Part shown: positions 46,063-56,929 of the stretch, in pieces
Numbering within the stretch: position 1 is the stretch's first letter
Layout: each line of letters starts with the position of its first letter
Assembly (NCBI RefSeq): GCF_017591435.1
Contig: NC_059304.1
Location: 30,408,361 to 30,472,360, forward strand
Reading direction: 5' to 3'
Origin: Portunus trituberculatus
Taxonomy: Eukaryota; Arthropoda; Malacostraca; Decapoda; Portunidae
Length of the DNA: 64,000 nt
Translations under genes and position numbers: made by a program
Notes under the pieces: generated by a model
Seen by the model: only the letters and a program-made list of their open reading frames with translations
Told to the model about the DNA's origin: nothing
Database searches by the model: none

Positions 46063-46228
46063 TTTAACCCCTTCGCGCCGGATGTTAAAAAAGCCCGCCT
46101 GTATGATATATGGGTGGTCAGCCTTGAGGAAACTCGTGCAAGCTTGTCATACTTGTCGTCTTTGTGTATTATGCTGCTATTTTTTAGTCACTATATCGCC
46201 TTCGAAGAGCAAAGTGGACGCTTCTCTT
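46063..46228. mobile_element. Possible transposon end starting TTAACCCCTTC
   Basis: TTAACCCCTTCGCGCCGGAT at about 46067 resembles the reverse complement of 52451-52470 (TTAACCCCTTCAATACGGTG). TTAA followed by CCC is the boundary style of piggyBac-like elements. The two could be ends of one element later split by A3 and microsatellite growth. This is weak and based on about 11 matching bases. Confidence 0.35.
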
Positions 46229-46462
<234 letters not shown>

Positions 46463-46528
46463 CATTTGCTAATATTTTAGACACAAGCAGGACGCATGTA
46501 GCTTATCTTCGAGAGGAAGAAAGGAGAG

Positions 46529-46534
<6 letters not shown>

Positions 46535-46612
<78 letters not shown>
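46535..46612. repeat. (GA)n microsatellite
   Basis: About 78 bp of GA, separated from the previous tract by a 75-bp unique piece that contains ACACAAGCAGGACGCATGTA. Confidence 0.97.
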
Positions 46613-46616
<4 letters not shown>

Positions 46617-46628
46617 TTAGTTTTTGTA

Positions 46629-46630
<2 letters not shown>

Positions 46631-46704
<74 letters not shown>
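46631..46704. repeat. (GT)n microsatellite at the 3' end of A3
   Basis: 74 bp of GT running into TATTTACCTAGTTGTAGTTT, the family A 3' end read on the plus strand. Confidence 0.97.
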
Positions 46705-46707
<3 letters not shown>

Positions 46708-46927
46708 TTACCTAGTTGTAGTTTTACAGGGCCTGGGCTTTATGCTCGTGTGGCCCCGTCTCCATATCTACACTTATCCAATCTTACTTTAAAAGTGTGC
46801 ACACTCGTTGCAGACACTACTTCTTCATCTAAACTGTTCCACGTCTCAATACATCTCTGGAAACTATATTTTTAATATCTCTCAGACATCTTCCCTTTCT
46901 CAGCATTTTACTATGCGATCTTGTGCT

Positions 46928-47830
46928 TCAGATGTCATATTCTTCTCTCAGGATCAGTTTCTCATTATCCACTTGGTCCATTCCATTGATCAATTTATAG
47001 ACTTGTATCAGGTCTCCTCTCTCCCTTCTTTGTTCCAAGGTTGGTAGATCCATAGCCTTTAGTCTCTCCTCATATGTCATCCCTTCAAGTTCTGGGACCA
47101 TTCTTGTAGCCATTTTTTGTAGCCTCTCCAATTTCCTTATGTGTTTCTTTTTATGAGGGGTCCACACTACTCCTGCATATTCCAATCTGGGTCTTATTAT
47201 AGTATTTATCAATTTCTTCATCATTTCTTTGTCCATGTAGTGAAATGCTACTCCAATATTCCTCAGCAAATTATATGTTTCTCTAAAAATTCTATCAATA
47301 TGGCTTACTGGTTGATTGTTTTCTTCCATCATCACTCCTAAGTCCTTTTCCGTTTTGACTTTCTCCAGTTCTACTCCATCTCCCATCTTATAGATTCCCA
47401 CAGGTCGTCTTTCACTCTTTCCCATTTCCATGACATGGCTTTTGTTCACATTGAATTCCATTTCCCACTTCTTACTCCATTCCCAGATCTTATTTAGGTC
47501 TTCTTGCAGTATTTCACAATCCTCCTTTTGCTTTATAACTCTGCACAGTTTCGTATCATCCGCAAACAAATTTATGTAGCTGTTCACTCCTTCTGGCATG
47601 TCGTTAATATAAATGAGGAAAAGTACTGGTGCCAATACTGACCCCTGTGGCACTCCGCTTTCTACTGCTCTCCACTTGGACTTCATATCTTTAACTACCG
47701 TCCTTATTTCTCTCCCCCTCAAATAATTTTCTATCCATCTCAATGTGCTTCCTTTTAAGCCACCCTTCTCCTCTAACTTCCACAGTAATCTTGCATGTGG
47801 CACTTTGTCAAACACCTTTTTTAAATCCAA
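46928..47830 (-). CDS. A3 ORF2 RT palm, thumb and part of the C-terminal domain
   Basis: 300-codon frame: MDLKKVFDKVPHARLLWKLE, SGVPQGSVLAPVLFLIYIND, LFADDTKLCRVIKQKEDCEI (catalytic FADD), MEFNVNKSHVMEMGKSERRP, NPYNLLRN-type thumb, RPRLEYAGVVWTPHKKKHIR and ERLKAMDLPTLEQRRERGDL. It ends near LREEYDI, just short of the family C-terminus, where a small deletion shifts the frame. It is the best preserved family A RT palm in the window, but RT fingers are encoded one base out of frame (48243-47821). Confidence 0.88.
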   Translation of the reverse strand: MDLKKVFDKVPHARLLWKLEEKGGLKGSTLRWIENYLRGREIRTVVKDMKSKWRAVESGVPQGSVLAPVLFLIYINDMPEGVNSYINLFADDTKLCRVIKQKEDCEILQEDLNKIWEWSKKWEMEFNVNKSHVMEMGKSERRPVGIYKMGDGVELEKVKTEKDLGVMMEENNQPVSHIDRIFRETYNLLRNIGVAFHYMDKEMMKKLINTIIRPRLEYAGVVWTPHKKKHIRKLERLQKMATRMVPELEGMTYEERLKAMDLPTLEQRRERGDLIQVYKLINGMDQVDNEKLILREEYDI

Positions 47831-48243
47831 ATAGATGCAGTCAACCCATCCTCTCTCTCTTGTACTCTATCAACTATTCTAGAATAGAAACTCAATAAAT
47901 TAGTTACACAAGACCGTCCTTTTCTAAAACCAAATTGGCTATTTGATATTAATTTGTTGTCTTCAAGGAACTCGATCCATTGTTTCTTTATTATTCTTTC
48001 ACACATCTTGCATATTACACTAGTTAGTGATACCGGTCTGTAATTTAAAGGTTCTTCTTTCCTTCCGCTCTTATATATGGGAACCACCTCAGCTCTTTTC
48101 CATTCTACTGGCACTGTTCCATTTTCTATTGAGCATTTTATGATGTTGTATATAGGACTTGCTAGTTCTTCCCTACATTCTTTCAGTATTCTGCCTGAGA
48201 CTTCATCCGGTCCCATTGCCTTCTCTTCATCCAGTTCCTTCAT
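47821..48243 (-). pseudogene. A3 ORF2 RT fingers
   Basis: 140-codon frame: KAMGPDEVSGRILKECREEL, GTVPVEWKRAEVVPIYKSGR, EPLNYRPVSLTSVICKMCER and SNSQFGFRKGRSCVTNLLSF. It ends DGLTASIWI, overlapping the palm frame by 10 bases. The shift is the same one-base loss seen in A2 and the 9-kb copy. Confidence 0.86.
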
Positions 48244-48774
48244 TAACTCTTATTTCAAGCTTGGTTACTTTAATCTCTTTCATATAGATTGTCTCTCTAT
48301 TACCCTGTGGCCTCTCAAATTTGGATTCTTTAGTAAAGACCTCCTGGAATTTTTTATTTAATAGTTCTGCCATACTTTTGGGTCTTCCACCATCCCGTTC
48401 TCTCCTTTTAACCTTTCTATTGTTTCTTTTGCCTAATTTTTCCATTTATGAATCTATAGAACAATTTTGGTTGCTCCTTACATTTTTCGACAATATCTTT
48501 TCAAGTTCTTTTCCTCTTCCTTCCTCACCTTAACATATTCATTTCTCGCTGCCTTGAAGTTTTCCTTGTTTGTTGGATTCTATTTCTCCTCCACCTTTTC
48601 CATGCTCCATCTCTTTTCTCCTTTGCCCTAGCACACCTTGCATTAAACCAATCTTTCTTTCCTTCTTCTTTTGGTCTATATTTTGGGACATATTCCTGAC
48701 TCCTGTTTTGTATATTTCCAAAAATAAGTTATATTTGTCTTGCATTGTCTCTGAGTTTTCCATCTCCTCCCAGT

Positions 48775-49578
48775 CTACGTTTTAAAATAGTTCTTGAGAT
48801 TCTCAATATCAGCCTTTCTGTAATTTAATCGGTCTCCTTTGTATGAATTGTCTCTATCTTCCTTTCCTTCTTCTATATCTATTTCTAATATTGCATGGTC
48901 ACTCTTTCCCAATGGGCACTTATATCTTATATCGTCATTCATTTGTATACCCTTGTAAAAACTAGGTCCAATCTCGCCGGCTCGTCGTTTCCTCTGAATC
49001 TTGTGCATTCCTTTACTCTCTGGTCCATCATATTGTCTATCCTTTACTCTCTGGTCCATCATATTGTCTATCATTAGATTCAAGAATCTTTCTCCCCAGG
49101 CTTCTTCCCCCATACCACTTTCATAATTTTCCCAGTCCACTTCTTTACAGTTGAAATCTACTAATATCACTTTTCTCCTTTCTTTAACGATTCTCATTAG
49201 ACTCCTTATTGTGTCAGCTATCATGTCTTTATATTCTTGATTGGTCCATGAATTTGTTTTTGGTGGCACATATGTTACAATGATTGTTAACGCTTTTTTA
49301 TTAATATGCATCTTAATATACAATATTTCTGCTTTTTCTTCCCCACATTCCACTTTGTTTATCACTATCTCCTTCCTTAACATTATCATGACTCCTCCTC
49401 CTCCTCCTTTACCCACTCTGTCTCTTCTCCATACATTATACCTATTATCCAAATCTATTATGATTGCCTCATTTAGTTTTGTTTCAGCCAGGCATACAAT
49501 ATCTGGATTTTCTTTCCTTATGTAATCTCTTAATTCTAATTTACTTGATAAAACCCCGTCTGTGTTCGTATACATCAT
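48775..49578 (-). pseudogene. A3 ORF2 endonuclease
   Basis: 267-codon frame from MMYTNTDGVLSSKLELRDYI, with CLAETKLNEAIIIDLDNRYN (catalytic Glu in AET), GKGGGGGVMIMLRKEIVINK, TYVPPKTNSWTNQEYKDMIA, VILVDFNCKEVDWENYESGM (the Gly of GDFN is missing) and CPLGKSDHAILEIDIEEGKE (SDH). A 30-bp direct duplication adds residues near 49015-49075. Endonuclease activity is doubtful. Confidence 0.84.
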
Positions 49579-50034
49579 TTTTAGTTTTTTGCCTTTATCA
49601 TTTTTAAACTTGTTCCACTTTTTTCTCTTCCTTCTCGTTTATATACCATTTCCTTATCCTGTCTCCTAGAATTCTCCAAAAATGCCTTCTTCTCCTCTTC
49701 TGACCTTTCATTATTCTTTTCCCTTACTGCTGCTGCCAGTTCATTGTATCTCTTCCTTTCTTCCTCATTTCTATTTGTCTTTATATAGATATCCTTGCAG
49801 CCTTCTGTTTCTCTAAGTTTTGTTGTTCTATATAATATTTCTTCTGTTGCTGCTTGTGATTTTAGTAGTATTTTAATTGGTCTCGTTTTCCTTCTTGATA
49901 TGGTCCCATTCTGTTTATTTCTTCTACTTCCTCTTCCAAGTTCTGCCTATCTTCGTCATTAAGATTCTTCAGTAGGTCTTTGACTGATTTCATTTCTTCT
50001 TTTCTCTTTTGGTCTATATTTTATATTTTTTCTT

Positions 50035-50628
50035 TTATTCCAAATCGACTACACTCTTCTTTTTTTCTGCAATTTCTCTAACTAGATTTTCTTTTGTTTT
50101 GAGGACTCCTATCATTTTGTTTGTCATATTTTCTTTTTTTTCTTTAAGTTGTTCTTGAATCACCTCCTGAAAATCAGCCTTATCTTTCTTATCTTGGACT
50201 CGCCATGTTTGTACTTCTTTTTTAATCACGTTCTGTACTCTTTCCTCTTCCTTGTTTACTAGATCTTTCAGCTTCTCCTTTTCTTTCTCGGCTTTACCGA
50301 GTCCTTCTTCCATCTGCTTCTTGTAGTTAGCTACTTCCTTTGTTAGTTCTTCGTTTTCCGCTCTTTGCCTAGCTTCATTTTCTTCCACTTTTCTTATCCT
50401 TTCTCTCAGTCTTATAAACTCCATTTCCTGTTCTTTATTCTCTTTCATTTCCATCTTCTCCTTTATCAGTTTATCTAGTTTACATTCAATATTTGACACT
50501 CTCTTTAGTAGTGAAATAGTCGTCGTATCGAACCCTTCAAATACGCGTTCTCCCTCACCAACATAGTCATCATCAGCCCCTTCTCTATTGTCATGTCTGC
50601 ATTTGGATGGAATATCTTTTTCACTCAT
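50035..50628 (-). CDS. A3 ORF1 N-terminal coiled coil
   Basis: 197-codon frame: MSEKDIPSKCRHDNREGADD, FEGFDTTTISLLKRVSNIEC, LDKLIKEKMEMKENKEQEME, KLKDLVNKEEERVQNVIKKE, MTNKMIGVLKTKENLVREIA, ending KKSVVDLE. The coiled coil is complete. The RRM-like C-terminal part follows out of frame below 50035. The B1 ORF1 (24781-25824) shows what a whole protein of this type looks like. It likely forms an RNA-binding oligomer. Confidence 0.82.
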   Translation of the reverse strand: MSEKDIPSKCRHDNREGADDDYVGEGERVFEGFDTTTISLLKRVSNIECKLDKLIKEKMEMKENKEQEMEFIRLRERIRKVEENEARQRAENEELTKEVANYKKQMEEGLGKAEKEKEKLKDLVNKEEERVQNVIKKEVQTWRVQDKKDKADFQEVIQEQLKEKKENMTNKMIGVLKTKENLVREIAEKKKSVVDLE

Positions 50629-50785
50629 TATTCCTTAATAATTGATTTCATGAAGAGAGAAAAAAAAAAAAAAAATGAGTCCACACTACCTGCCCAGGCC
50701 AGTAAATACTATACAACAGGTGTAGTGAAGATCAGCTGATCGTCGGAACTGCGCCAGTGCGTCCGCCCTCAACCGTGTCTCTCGA

Positions 50786-50933
<148 letters not shown>

Positions 50934-51118
50934 GTACAGTCTATGCTATTGGGTAATTTTAGACACAAGGCGGGATGCATGTAGCTTATCTTTAGTGATT
51001 GGTGGAGACAAGGATGGTGGGAGGAGCACTAGGATTTCAAGGACAGCATACGGCGTGTGTAGTTGGTATCCAACACACTATACGGGACAACTGAACTGAA
51101 GAAAGCTCAGAAAAGAAA

Positions 51119-52470
51119 TATGACGTCTACGTAGGCGTCACCGTATATGAGGCGTTGCGTGACGTAGGGCGATAAGCGCCAAAAATAAAAAACAGAGAAA
51201 AACGCGGTCAAATTTTTGCGACATTTGGAATGCGATACCTCAGCAACGGATCAAGCTAGAGAGTTGGGGTTGGTCTTAAAAGAAAGCTTAGAATGTCTAC
51301 TTTATGTCTGTCATAAAATCAAACACATAATCTTGCCATAATATGAAAGGATTAACGGTGAAATTATTTTTTAGCTCTTTTTCAGTGTTAAATCGGCAAA
51401 AAATGTGGTCATTGGTTTATATCTCAGAACTATGATACGTTGTTGAATAACTATAATACCATGCATAAAGTAAACATCCTAAGCTTTTATTTAAGACCAA
51501 TCTCAGCTCTCTAGCTTGATCCGTTTATTAGCTATCGCATTCCAAATGTCGCAAAACTTTGATCGCGTTTTTCTCCTCTTGTTTTATTCAATCAATATCC
51601 TACTATAGTGCTTGCAGCATGACTCCAAACCCACACAATCATAATCACATCCTAGCAAAATACAAAATAACAATAAAACAATAAAAAAAGATCTTCAAAA
51701 TCGCAAAAGAGAGATTAAGAGGAGAAAAAGTAGAGTAGATGACATGTAAAAAGGAAAAGAAATACGCCAAAAAGATTCATGTATTTTCCTAATGTTATCT
51801 AAGCCCAATTTATCATAGCAACCATCCTTGCATGCAAGCCCTTCCTCACGCTTTTTTACAACTTTCCCTGTATCTCGGCTCACGTATTCCTGGCCGGTGT
51901 TCCGTTTGGTTTTCGCCACAATTCTCTTCCACTAACTAGGGCTGGGGCCTGTTTTGCGTCGTAATAAGCCCCTTGGCACTCCCTCACCACTGTTAGAAGC
52001 CATAACACGGTATCTACTGACCAACGTTATAAAAACAAAAAGTTATTAATCACGGGGCTTGCGGAGACAATAGCGTAGACTGGCTTGGCTGGTGGCGGGC
52101 CGCGGGCAGCTGGGGATGCACGGCAGACAGTGATTGGCCGAGGCAGAGCTATGCAGTACGCTACGCAGCAAGGGATTGGTCACTCGGCTTGTCACTTATC
52201 TCCCCTCGTGAAGGCTGGGTTGATACATGACGGATGGAGCTACAGTACGGAGAAAAGTTAATGTTATGTTATGGGATTTTGACCATGAAGGCATTGGCGC
52301 TTACTCCTAAGTTTGGTACCGCTGGAAAGCTGAGACTCTGGCAAAGACAGTGCTATACATAACTCAATTTCGTCTATGGTGGCGCTTAACTCCCTCCATC
52401 ACGCAACGCCTCATATGCTACTGGGGCTTCATGACGCCTATATAGGCGTCACCGTATTGAAGGGGTTAAG
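51119..52470. repeat. Foldback-type repeat with nested inverted repeats
   Basis: An inner inverted repeat pairs 51190-51295 (GACATTTGGAATGCGATA, CGGATCAAGCTAGAGAG) with 51478-51590, centred near 51388. Outer inverted repeats pair ATGAGGCGTTGCGTGA at 51149 with TCACGCAACGCCTCAT at 52402. Both outer ends carry GACGCCTA-type self-complementary words (TAGGCGTCACCGTAT at 51132 and 52448). No transposase was found. It resembles a MITE or deleted transposon. The right edge is near GGGGTTAA at 52462-52469. Confidence 0.7.
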
Positions 52471-52652
52471 GATGGTTAAGGGTTGTTTCATATGTATAAG
52501 GGTTTAAGGATGGTTAAGGGTTGTTACTTTGTTAGCGGCTACATATGGTTTCCTGTTCATAAGACTCGACTGCTGTTCAGTAACCGTCTCTGAGACGACC
52601 TAGTAAACCACCACTCTACCTTCGTGTTTACTAAACCCTGGCCAACCCTACA
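52471..52652 (+). repeat. Partial LTR or leader of the degenerate Gypsy element
   Basis: Sequence ending ACCCTACA at 52652 stands directly before the primer-binding-like motif. LTR ends in CA. A 36-bp internal near-duplication (AAGGATGGTTAAGGGTTGTT at 52468 and 52504) lies at its left. No second LTR is visible. Confidence 0.4.
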
Positions 52653-52670
52653 TGGCGCAGTGAGTAGGAT
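52653..52670 (+). other. Possible tRNA primer-binding site of the Gypsy element
   Basis: TGGCGCAGTGAGTAGGAT just after a CA and upstream of gag. Position and TGG start fit a primer-binding site; the tRNA was not identified. Confidence 0.45.
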
Positions 52671-52682
52671 ATTACCGACAAG

Positions 52683-53619
52683 ATGGACGAAACCCCCAGG
52701 GCCACGGGGAGACACCTAAGGAGGAGGGGGACATCTGGCAGAACTAGAGGCTGTGCTGCAGCCCCAACATGGCGAGCGCTTCTGCCGAGCTTGGCCTCTC
52801 TATTGGCGGACAGGAGTCAACTGGCAACGACAGTGAAAGTACCAGCATTGGCTTCAACGAGGAACTGCGAGCTGGAGATGTTATAGGCCGCCTTCCGCAC
52901 ATGGAGGAGGTCCATGAATACATGGCTGTCTCTCCATGGATGGCCTGATGAGGTGTGCGTTCAGCACATCCGTTTGCTGTGTGTTCCCTCTCTGCAGAGC
53001 ACCCTCAACTCTTTAAGCCAGTGGGAGGCCTTGAGTGCATCCAAGGCGTTGGACGCCATTGGCAGCATTGCCCAACACGCCGTGAACCAGGCAGTTCTGT
53101 GGAATGACTTTTTCAGTGGTGGGCAGGGCCATGCTGAACCCATGGCGGAATATTTTCAGAGATGCACACAACAGCCCTTAGACTGTAACTTTCGCTGTCC
53201 AGAGTGCGATAGTGATATGTCTGATTACATGATTCTGAGGAAAGCTATTGTGGGCCTCAGCAACCCAACCCTGAAAAGAGCTTTTCCTGCAGTATGACAT
53301 GTACTCTGATGTGGACAAGTTTCGTGCTAAGTGTCTGTCATACAAAGCAGCAGAGCAGGACTCCCTACGTGTTCGCGGTGCCAGTGCTGGCTATGACGAG
53401 TGGCATGAAGAGACCGGGTCTCTCGTGGCTTGTGTGCCAGACGTACGTGCACACAGTGCTGTTGCTGCTGCCTCCCACCCACCATGCAGCAATTGTGGTG
53501 GCCACCAAGCCACGGGGAAATCCTTGTGTCCTGCAAAGGATATACCTTGTCACCACTGTCAGAAAAGAGGACACTACAAGCGGATGTGTAGAAGCAGGAA
53601 GCGGCCAGACAAGGAATAA
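52683..53619 (+). pseudogene. Gypsy gag with two zinc knuckles (frameshifted)
   Basis: Frames at 52683-52886, 52914-53297 and 53299-53619. The middle frame has WPDEVCVQHIRLLCVPSLQS, PMAEYFQRCTQQPLDCNFRC and MILRKAIVGLSNPTLKRAF, a gag matrix/capsid-like helical region. The last has CSNCGGHQATGKSLC and CHHCQKRGHYKRMC, CCHC-type zinc knuckles that bind RNA. It is followed by a stop after RPDKE. Frameshifts at about 52900 and 53298 break it. Confidence 0.78.
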
Positions 53620-53699
53620 GAAACACTATCATGGTCTGGCACGGTGTCATATAATTATGTGGGTGAGGTGTGACGCGGCCCACAACCACTCGTAACTCT

Positions 53700-54410
53700 C
53701 GTGGCATCGCTCCCTGGGCGCAAGGAGGGACGTCCGGTCATGGCCATGGCGGATACAGGAGCTCAGGTGTGCGTGACAGGGCCAGCTCTACTCACCAAGC
53801 TGGGTGTTAAAGAGACAGGCCTACCTGAAAAAAGGAGAACTGAGGGACGTCGCTGACCTGCCACTGGCCTGCCTCGGGACGGTCGAGTGTTGCTTTGCCT
53901 TGGATGGAAGGAGCACACGACAGGAAGTGTTTGTGGTGAAGACTGCCAGGAATTTATTTCTTTCTCTGATGGCATGTAAAGAGCTGGGACTCGTGCCCGA
54001 CACCTTCCCCTTTCACATCCCCACGGCAGCAGGAACGGGGGTGGAGCCTGTCTCGGATCCAGGATTACCACCTACACCCAAGGTCAAGCCATACCCACCA
54101 TTGGAGGAGAACGCAGAACGCCTGCAGGAGTGGCTGAAACAACACTTCTCTGCCTCAACATTTAACACGGACAGGTCGCCACTCACGGCTATGGATGGTG
54201 CACCACACCACATCCATCTGAGCGTAGACACGCGCCCCTTCGCCTGTCACACCCCAGCACAGGTGCCCCGACAATGGGAACACAAAGTCAAGAAACAACT
54301 TGATGAAGATGTGCGGAAAGGGATTCTGGTGCCTGTCTCTGCAGGCGAATCAACAGAGTGGTGTGCGCAGATGGTGGTTGTCGCTAAGAAATCGGGCCAT
54401 CCTTGAAAGA
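53700..54410 (+). pseudogene. Gypsy protease and N-terminal RT region
   Basis: GRPVMAMADTGAQVCVTGPA at about 53728-53790 is the aspartic protease active site (D-T-G). The 53804-54406 frame continues with LACLGTVECCFALDGRSTRQ and LFLSLMACKELGLVPDTFPF (second protease motif region), then the RT N-terminus TRPFACHTPAQVPRQWEHKV and QLDEDVRKGILVPV, STEWCAQMVVVAKKSGHP. A frameshift lies near 53800. Confidence 0.8.
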
Positions 54411-54875
54411 TAGTCGACTATCAGCATCTGAATGCCTGCTGCTCCCGTGAGACTCACCACACCTGAGCACCCTTTAACACCTTTTCCAGTGCTCCGTCCC
54501 GCTCCTACAAAACAGTGGCTGATGCATTCTCGGCCTTTCACCAGGTAGAGCTTGACGAGGCCAGCAGCTGCCTCACCACCTTCATTATCCCCTGGGGACG
54601 GTATCACTACCTTCACACCCCTATGGGGCACTGTGCCACCTCTGACACCTATACTAATCATTTCGATGATGCTATCAAAGATATTCCCCGCAAGTTCAAG
54701 TGTGTGGACAACACTTTGTTGTTTGATTCAAGTGTGGAACAGGGTTTCTGGCATGTATACCACTCCCTGGAGACGTGTGCCAAACGGGGAATAACCTTGC
54801 AACCAGAGAAGTTCCAGTTTTGCCAAGAGAAAGGTGGACTTTGTGGGTTTTTCTCTCGGCTGGGAGCAGTATAAG
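54411..54875 (+). pseudogene. Gypsy reverse transcriptase palm, catalytic loop mutated
   Basis: Continuing frames give TVADAFSAFHQVELDEASSC, RYHYLHTPMGHCATSDTYTN and then KCVDNTLLFDSSVEQGFWHV, RGITLQPEKFQFCQEKGGLC. These are the Gypsy RT palm (LD-type aspartate at DAFSAFHQ), the PMG block, and the catalytic loop. The loop normally reads Y-x-DD; here it is C-V-D-N, so the second catalytic aspartate is lost. Stops at about 54407 and 54464 precede it. Confidence 0.82.
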
Positions 54876-55595
54876 CCCTCAAGTGACAAGCTGGCAGCCA
54901 TCAAACAATTCCCCATGCTGTCCCAACCCACCATCACTGACATCTGGTCTTGGTATGGACTGGTGAACCAGCTGGCCCCTTTCATGGCCACGGCACCAGC
55001 CATGGAACCTTTCCGGGCGCTGTTGAGGAAGCCAGCTGGTAAGAGAATATACTGGGATCTTCAATTGCAGCGAAACTTCGAGCTGGCCAAGGACACCATT
55101 TGCCGGCTAGTGGGTGACAGATTGGTGTATTACGACCATTCAAGGCCCACAGCGATTGTGATTGACTGAAGGAAGGAAGGCTTAGGCTTTGTCATCCTCC
55201 AGCAGTACTGCTCCTGCGTGTCCACCGATACACCATTTTACTGTTGTGAGGGTTGGCGACTTGCACTGTGTGGAAGCAGGCATCTTTCACCCGCTAAGGC
55301 TAACTATGCGGCAGTGGAGGGGGAGGCGTTGGCAGTTGCGTGGTGCCTACAGAAGGCCAGGCTCTTTCTCCTCGGGTGCTCAAATCTTCTGCTGGTGACT
55401 GACTACCGCCCTTTAGTGGGGCTGTTTAGAGACAGAGCCCTCAAGGATATCAGCAACCCAAGACTCTTCAGATTAAAAGAGAAAACCCTCCAGTTTCACT
55501 TCTACATCAAATACCTTCCAGGCAAGAAAAATTGTGCTGCGGATCCCCTATCCCGTTACCCAGCCTGGCAGTGTTTCCAGATGCCGAAGACCTGA
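54876..55595 (+). pseudogene. Gypsy RNase H region
   Basis: The 54834-55169 frame has GLVNQLAPFMATAPAMEPFR, ALLRKPAGKRIYWDLQLQRN and YYDHSRPTAIVID, the RT/RNase H linker and first RNase H block. The 55218-55595 frame has FYCCEGWRLALCGSRHLSPA, AAVEGEALAVAWCLQKARLF (catalytic Glu block EGEALA), LLVTDYRPLVGLF (TDYRPL Asp block) and LPGKKNCAADPLSRYPA (ADxLSR). All are standard Gypsy RNase H motifs. A stop near 55170 and frameshifts separate the two. Confidence 0.83.
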
Positions 55596-55820
55596 ACATG
55601 GAGAAGGACCTAACGGCGCCTGTGGTGTCTGCTGTTGCTGCTGCACTCAGTCAGGAGGGCATCACGAAGGACCAAGAGACTGTTCAACAGGCAGCTGTAG
55701 TGGACCCGAGCTACCAGCTACTCCTAACAAGAGTCCTAGCCAATGACTGGCCGGCACACAGGGGTGAGGAAATTGCCTGTTTGCATCCCTACTACGCTGT
55801 GAGGGACCGTCTAGCGGGAC

Positions 55821-56002
55821 TTGTCACCTACACCTTTTGATACGGCAGCATTAGGCTGGTCATTCCTGAGTCAGGTTGCTGCCAATATACACGCAGGCCA
55901 CCAAAGACTAGAATCGATGCTGCAGAGGGCCAGGCAGCCAGTGTACTGGCCTGGTATGGAGGGCGACTTACAACATCACAGGTCCACCTGCCTCGCCTGC
56001 GA
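55821..56002 (+). pseudogene. Gypsy integrase zinc-binding N-terminus, truncated
   Basis: Frame with ANIHAGHQRLESMLQRARQP, VYWPGMEGDLQHHRSTCLAC. This is the HHCC zinc finger of retroviral-type integrases (H-x-G-H ... C-L-A-C). The sequence then runs straight into an (AC)n tract and family A copy A4, so the DDE integrase core is missing. Confidence 0.83.
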
Positions 56003-56028
56003 GACACACACATACACACACACACACA
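56003..56028. repeat. (AC)n tract at the 5' junction of A4
   Basis: 26 bp of AC with one interruption, between Gypsy integrase and the A4 5' end. Confidence 0.9.
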
Positions 56029-56929
56029 GCAGAACCGGTCGAGGAAGGATGCACTAGCACCGTTCCGACAATCAACTGATCATCATTACCTGTTGTACAG
56101 TATTTATAGTGGCCTTGACAGGTAGTGTGGACTTGTTTTTCATGAAATCAACTATTAAATAATCTTGAGTAAAGAAGATATTCCATCAAAATGCAGACAT
56201 GAGACTAGGGAAAAAATTAAAGCTTTGTTGGTGAGGGAGAGATCGCATTCGAAGGTTTCGATACGGCGAATACTTCACTACTTAAGAGAGTGTTGACTAT
56301 TGAACGTAAACTAGATAAATTATTGATAAAGGAGAGTATGGAAATGAAAGAGAATGAAGAACAGGAAAAGAGTTTATAAAACTGAGAGAAAGGACAAAAA
56401 AAGTGGAAGAAAATGAAGCTAGGCTAAGAGCGGAAAACGAAGAACTAAATAAGGAAGTAGTAAACTACAAGAAGCAAATGGAAGGACTCGGTAAAGCCGA
56501 GAAAGAAAAAGAGAAGCTGAAAGATCTACTAAACAAAGAGGAAAGAGTATAGAACGTGATAAAAAAAGAAGTACAAGCATGGAGAGTCCAAGATAAGAAA
56601 GATAAGGCTGATTTTCAGGTGGTGATTCAAGAACTTAGAGAAAAAGAAGAAAATATGACAAACAAAATGATAGGAGTCCTCAAGACAAAAGAAAATCTAG
56701 TTAGAGAGATTGCAGAAAAAAAGAAGAGTGTAATCGTATTTGAAATAAAAGAAAAAATATATAAAATACAGACCAAGAAGAGAAAAAGAAGAAATGAAAT
56801 CAGTCAAAGACCTACTAAAAAATCTAAACGATGAAGATAGGCAGAACTTGCAAGAGGAAGTAGAAAAAATAAACAGAATGGGACCATATCAAGAAGAAAA
56901 AAAGAGACCAATTAAAATACAGTAATACT

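Larger units (their letters stand above)
46705..50784 (-). mobile_element. Family A3: near full-length CR1-like retrotransposon
   Basis: Minus strand. 5' UTR from 50784 (CGAGAGACACGGTTGAGGGC), ORF1 (50628-50035 then broken), endonuclease (49578-48775), connector (48763-48539, 48445-48227), RT fingers (48243-47821), palm to thumb (47830-46928), 3' UTR and tail. Both ends lie in (GT)n tracts. It is the closest relative of A2 and shares its 5' end, ORF1 start and the frameshift before YLDLKKVF. It contains a short direct duplication in the endonuclease (CTTTACTCTCTGGTCCATCA at 49011 and 49041). Confidence 0.93.
52653..56002 (+). mobile_element. Degenerate Gypsy LTR retrotransposon internal region
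   Basis: Plus strand, in order: gag (52683-53619, two frames), zinc knuckles (about 53480-53595), protease (about 53700-53990), RT (about 54060-54900), RNase H (about 55020-55560) and the start of integrase (55821-56002). The gag-pro-RT-RNaseH-INT order defines Ty3/Gypsy. GC-richer than the surrounding CR1-like copies. Many frameshifts and stops. Cut at 56002 by an (AC)n tract and family A copy A4. Confidence 0.88.
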
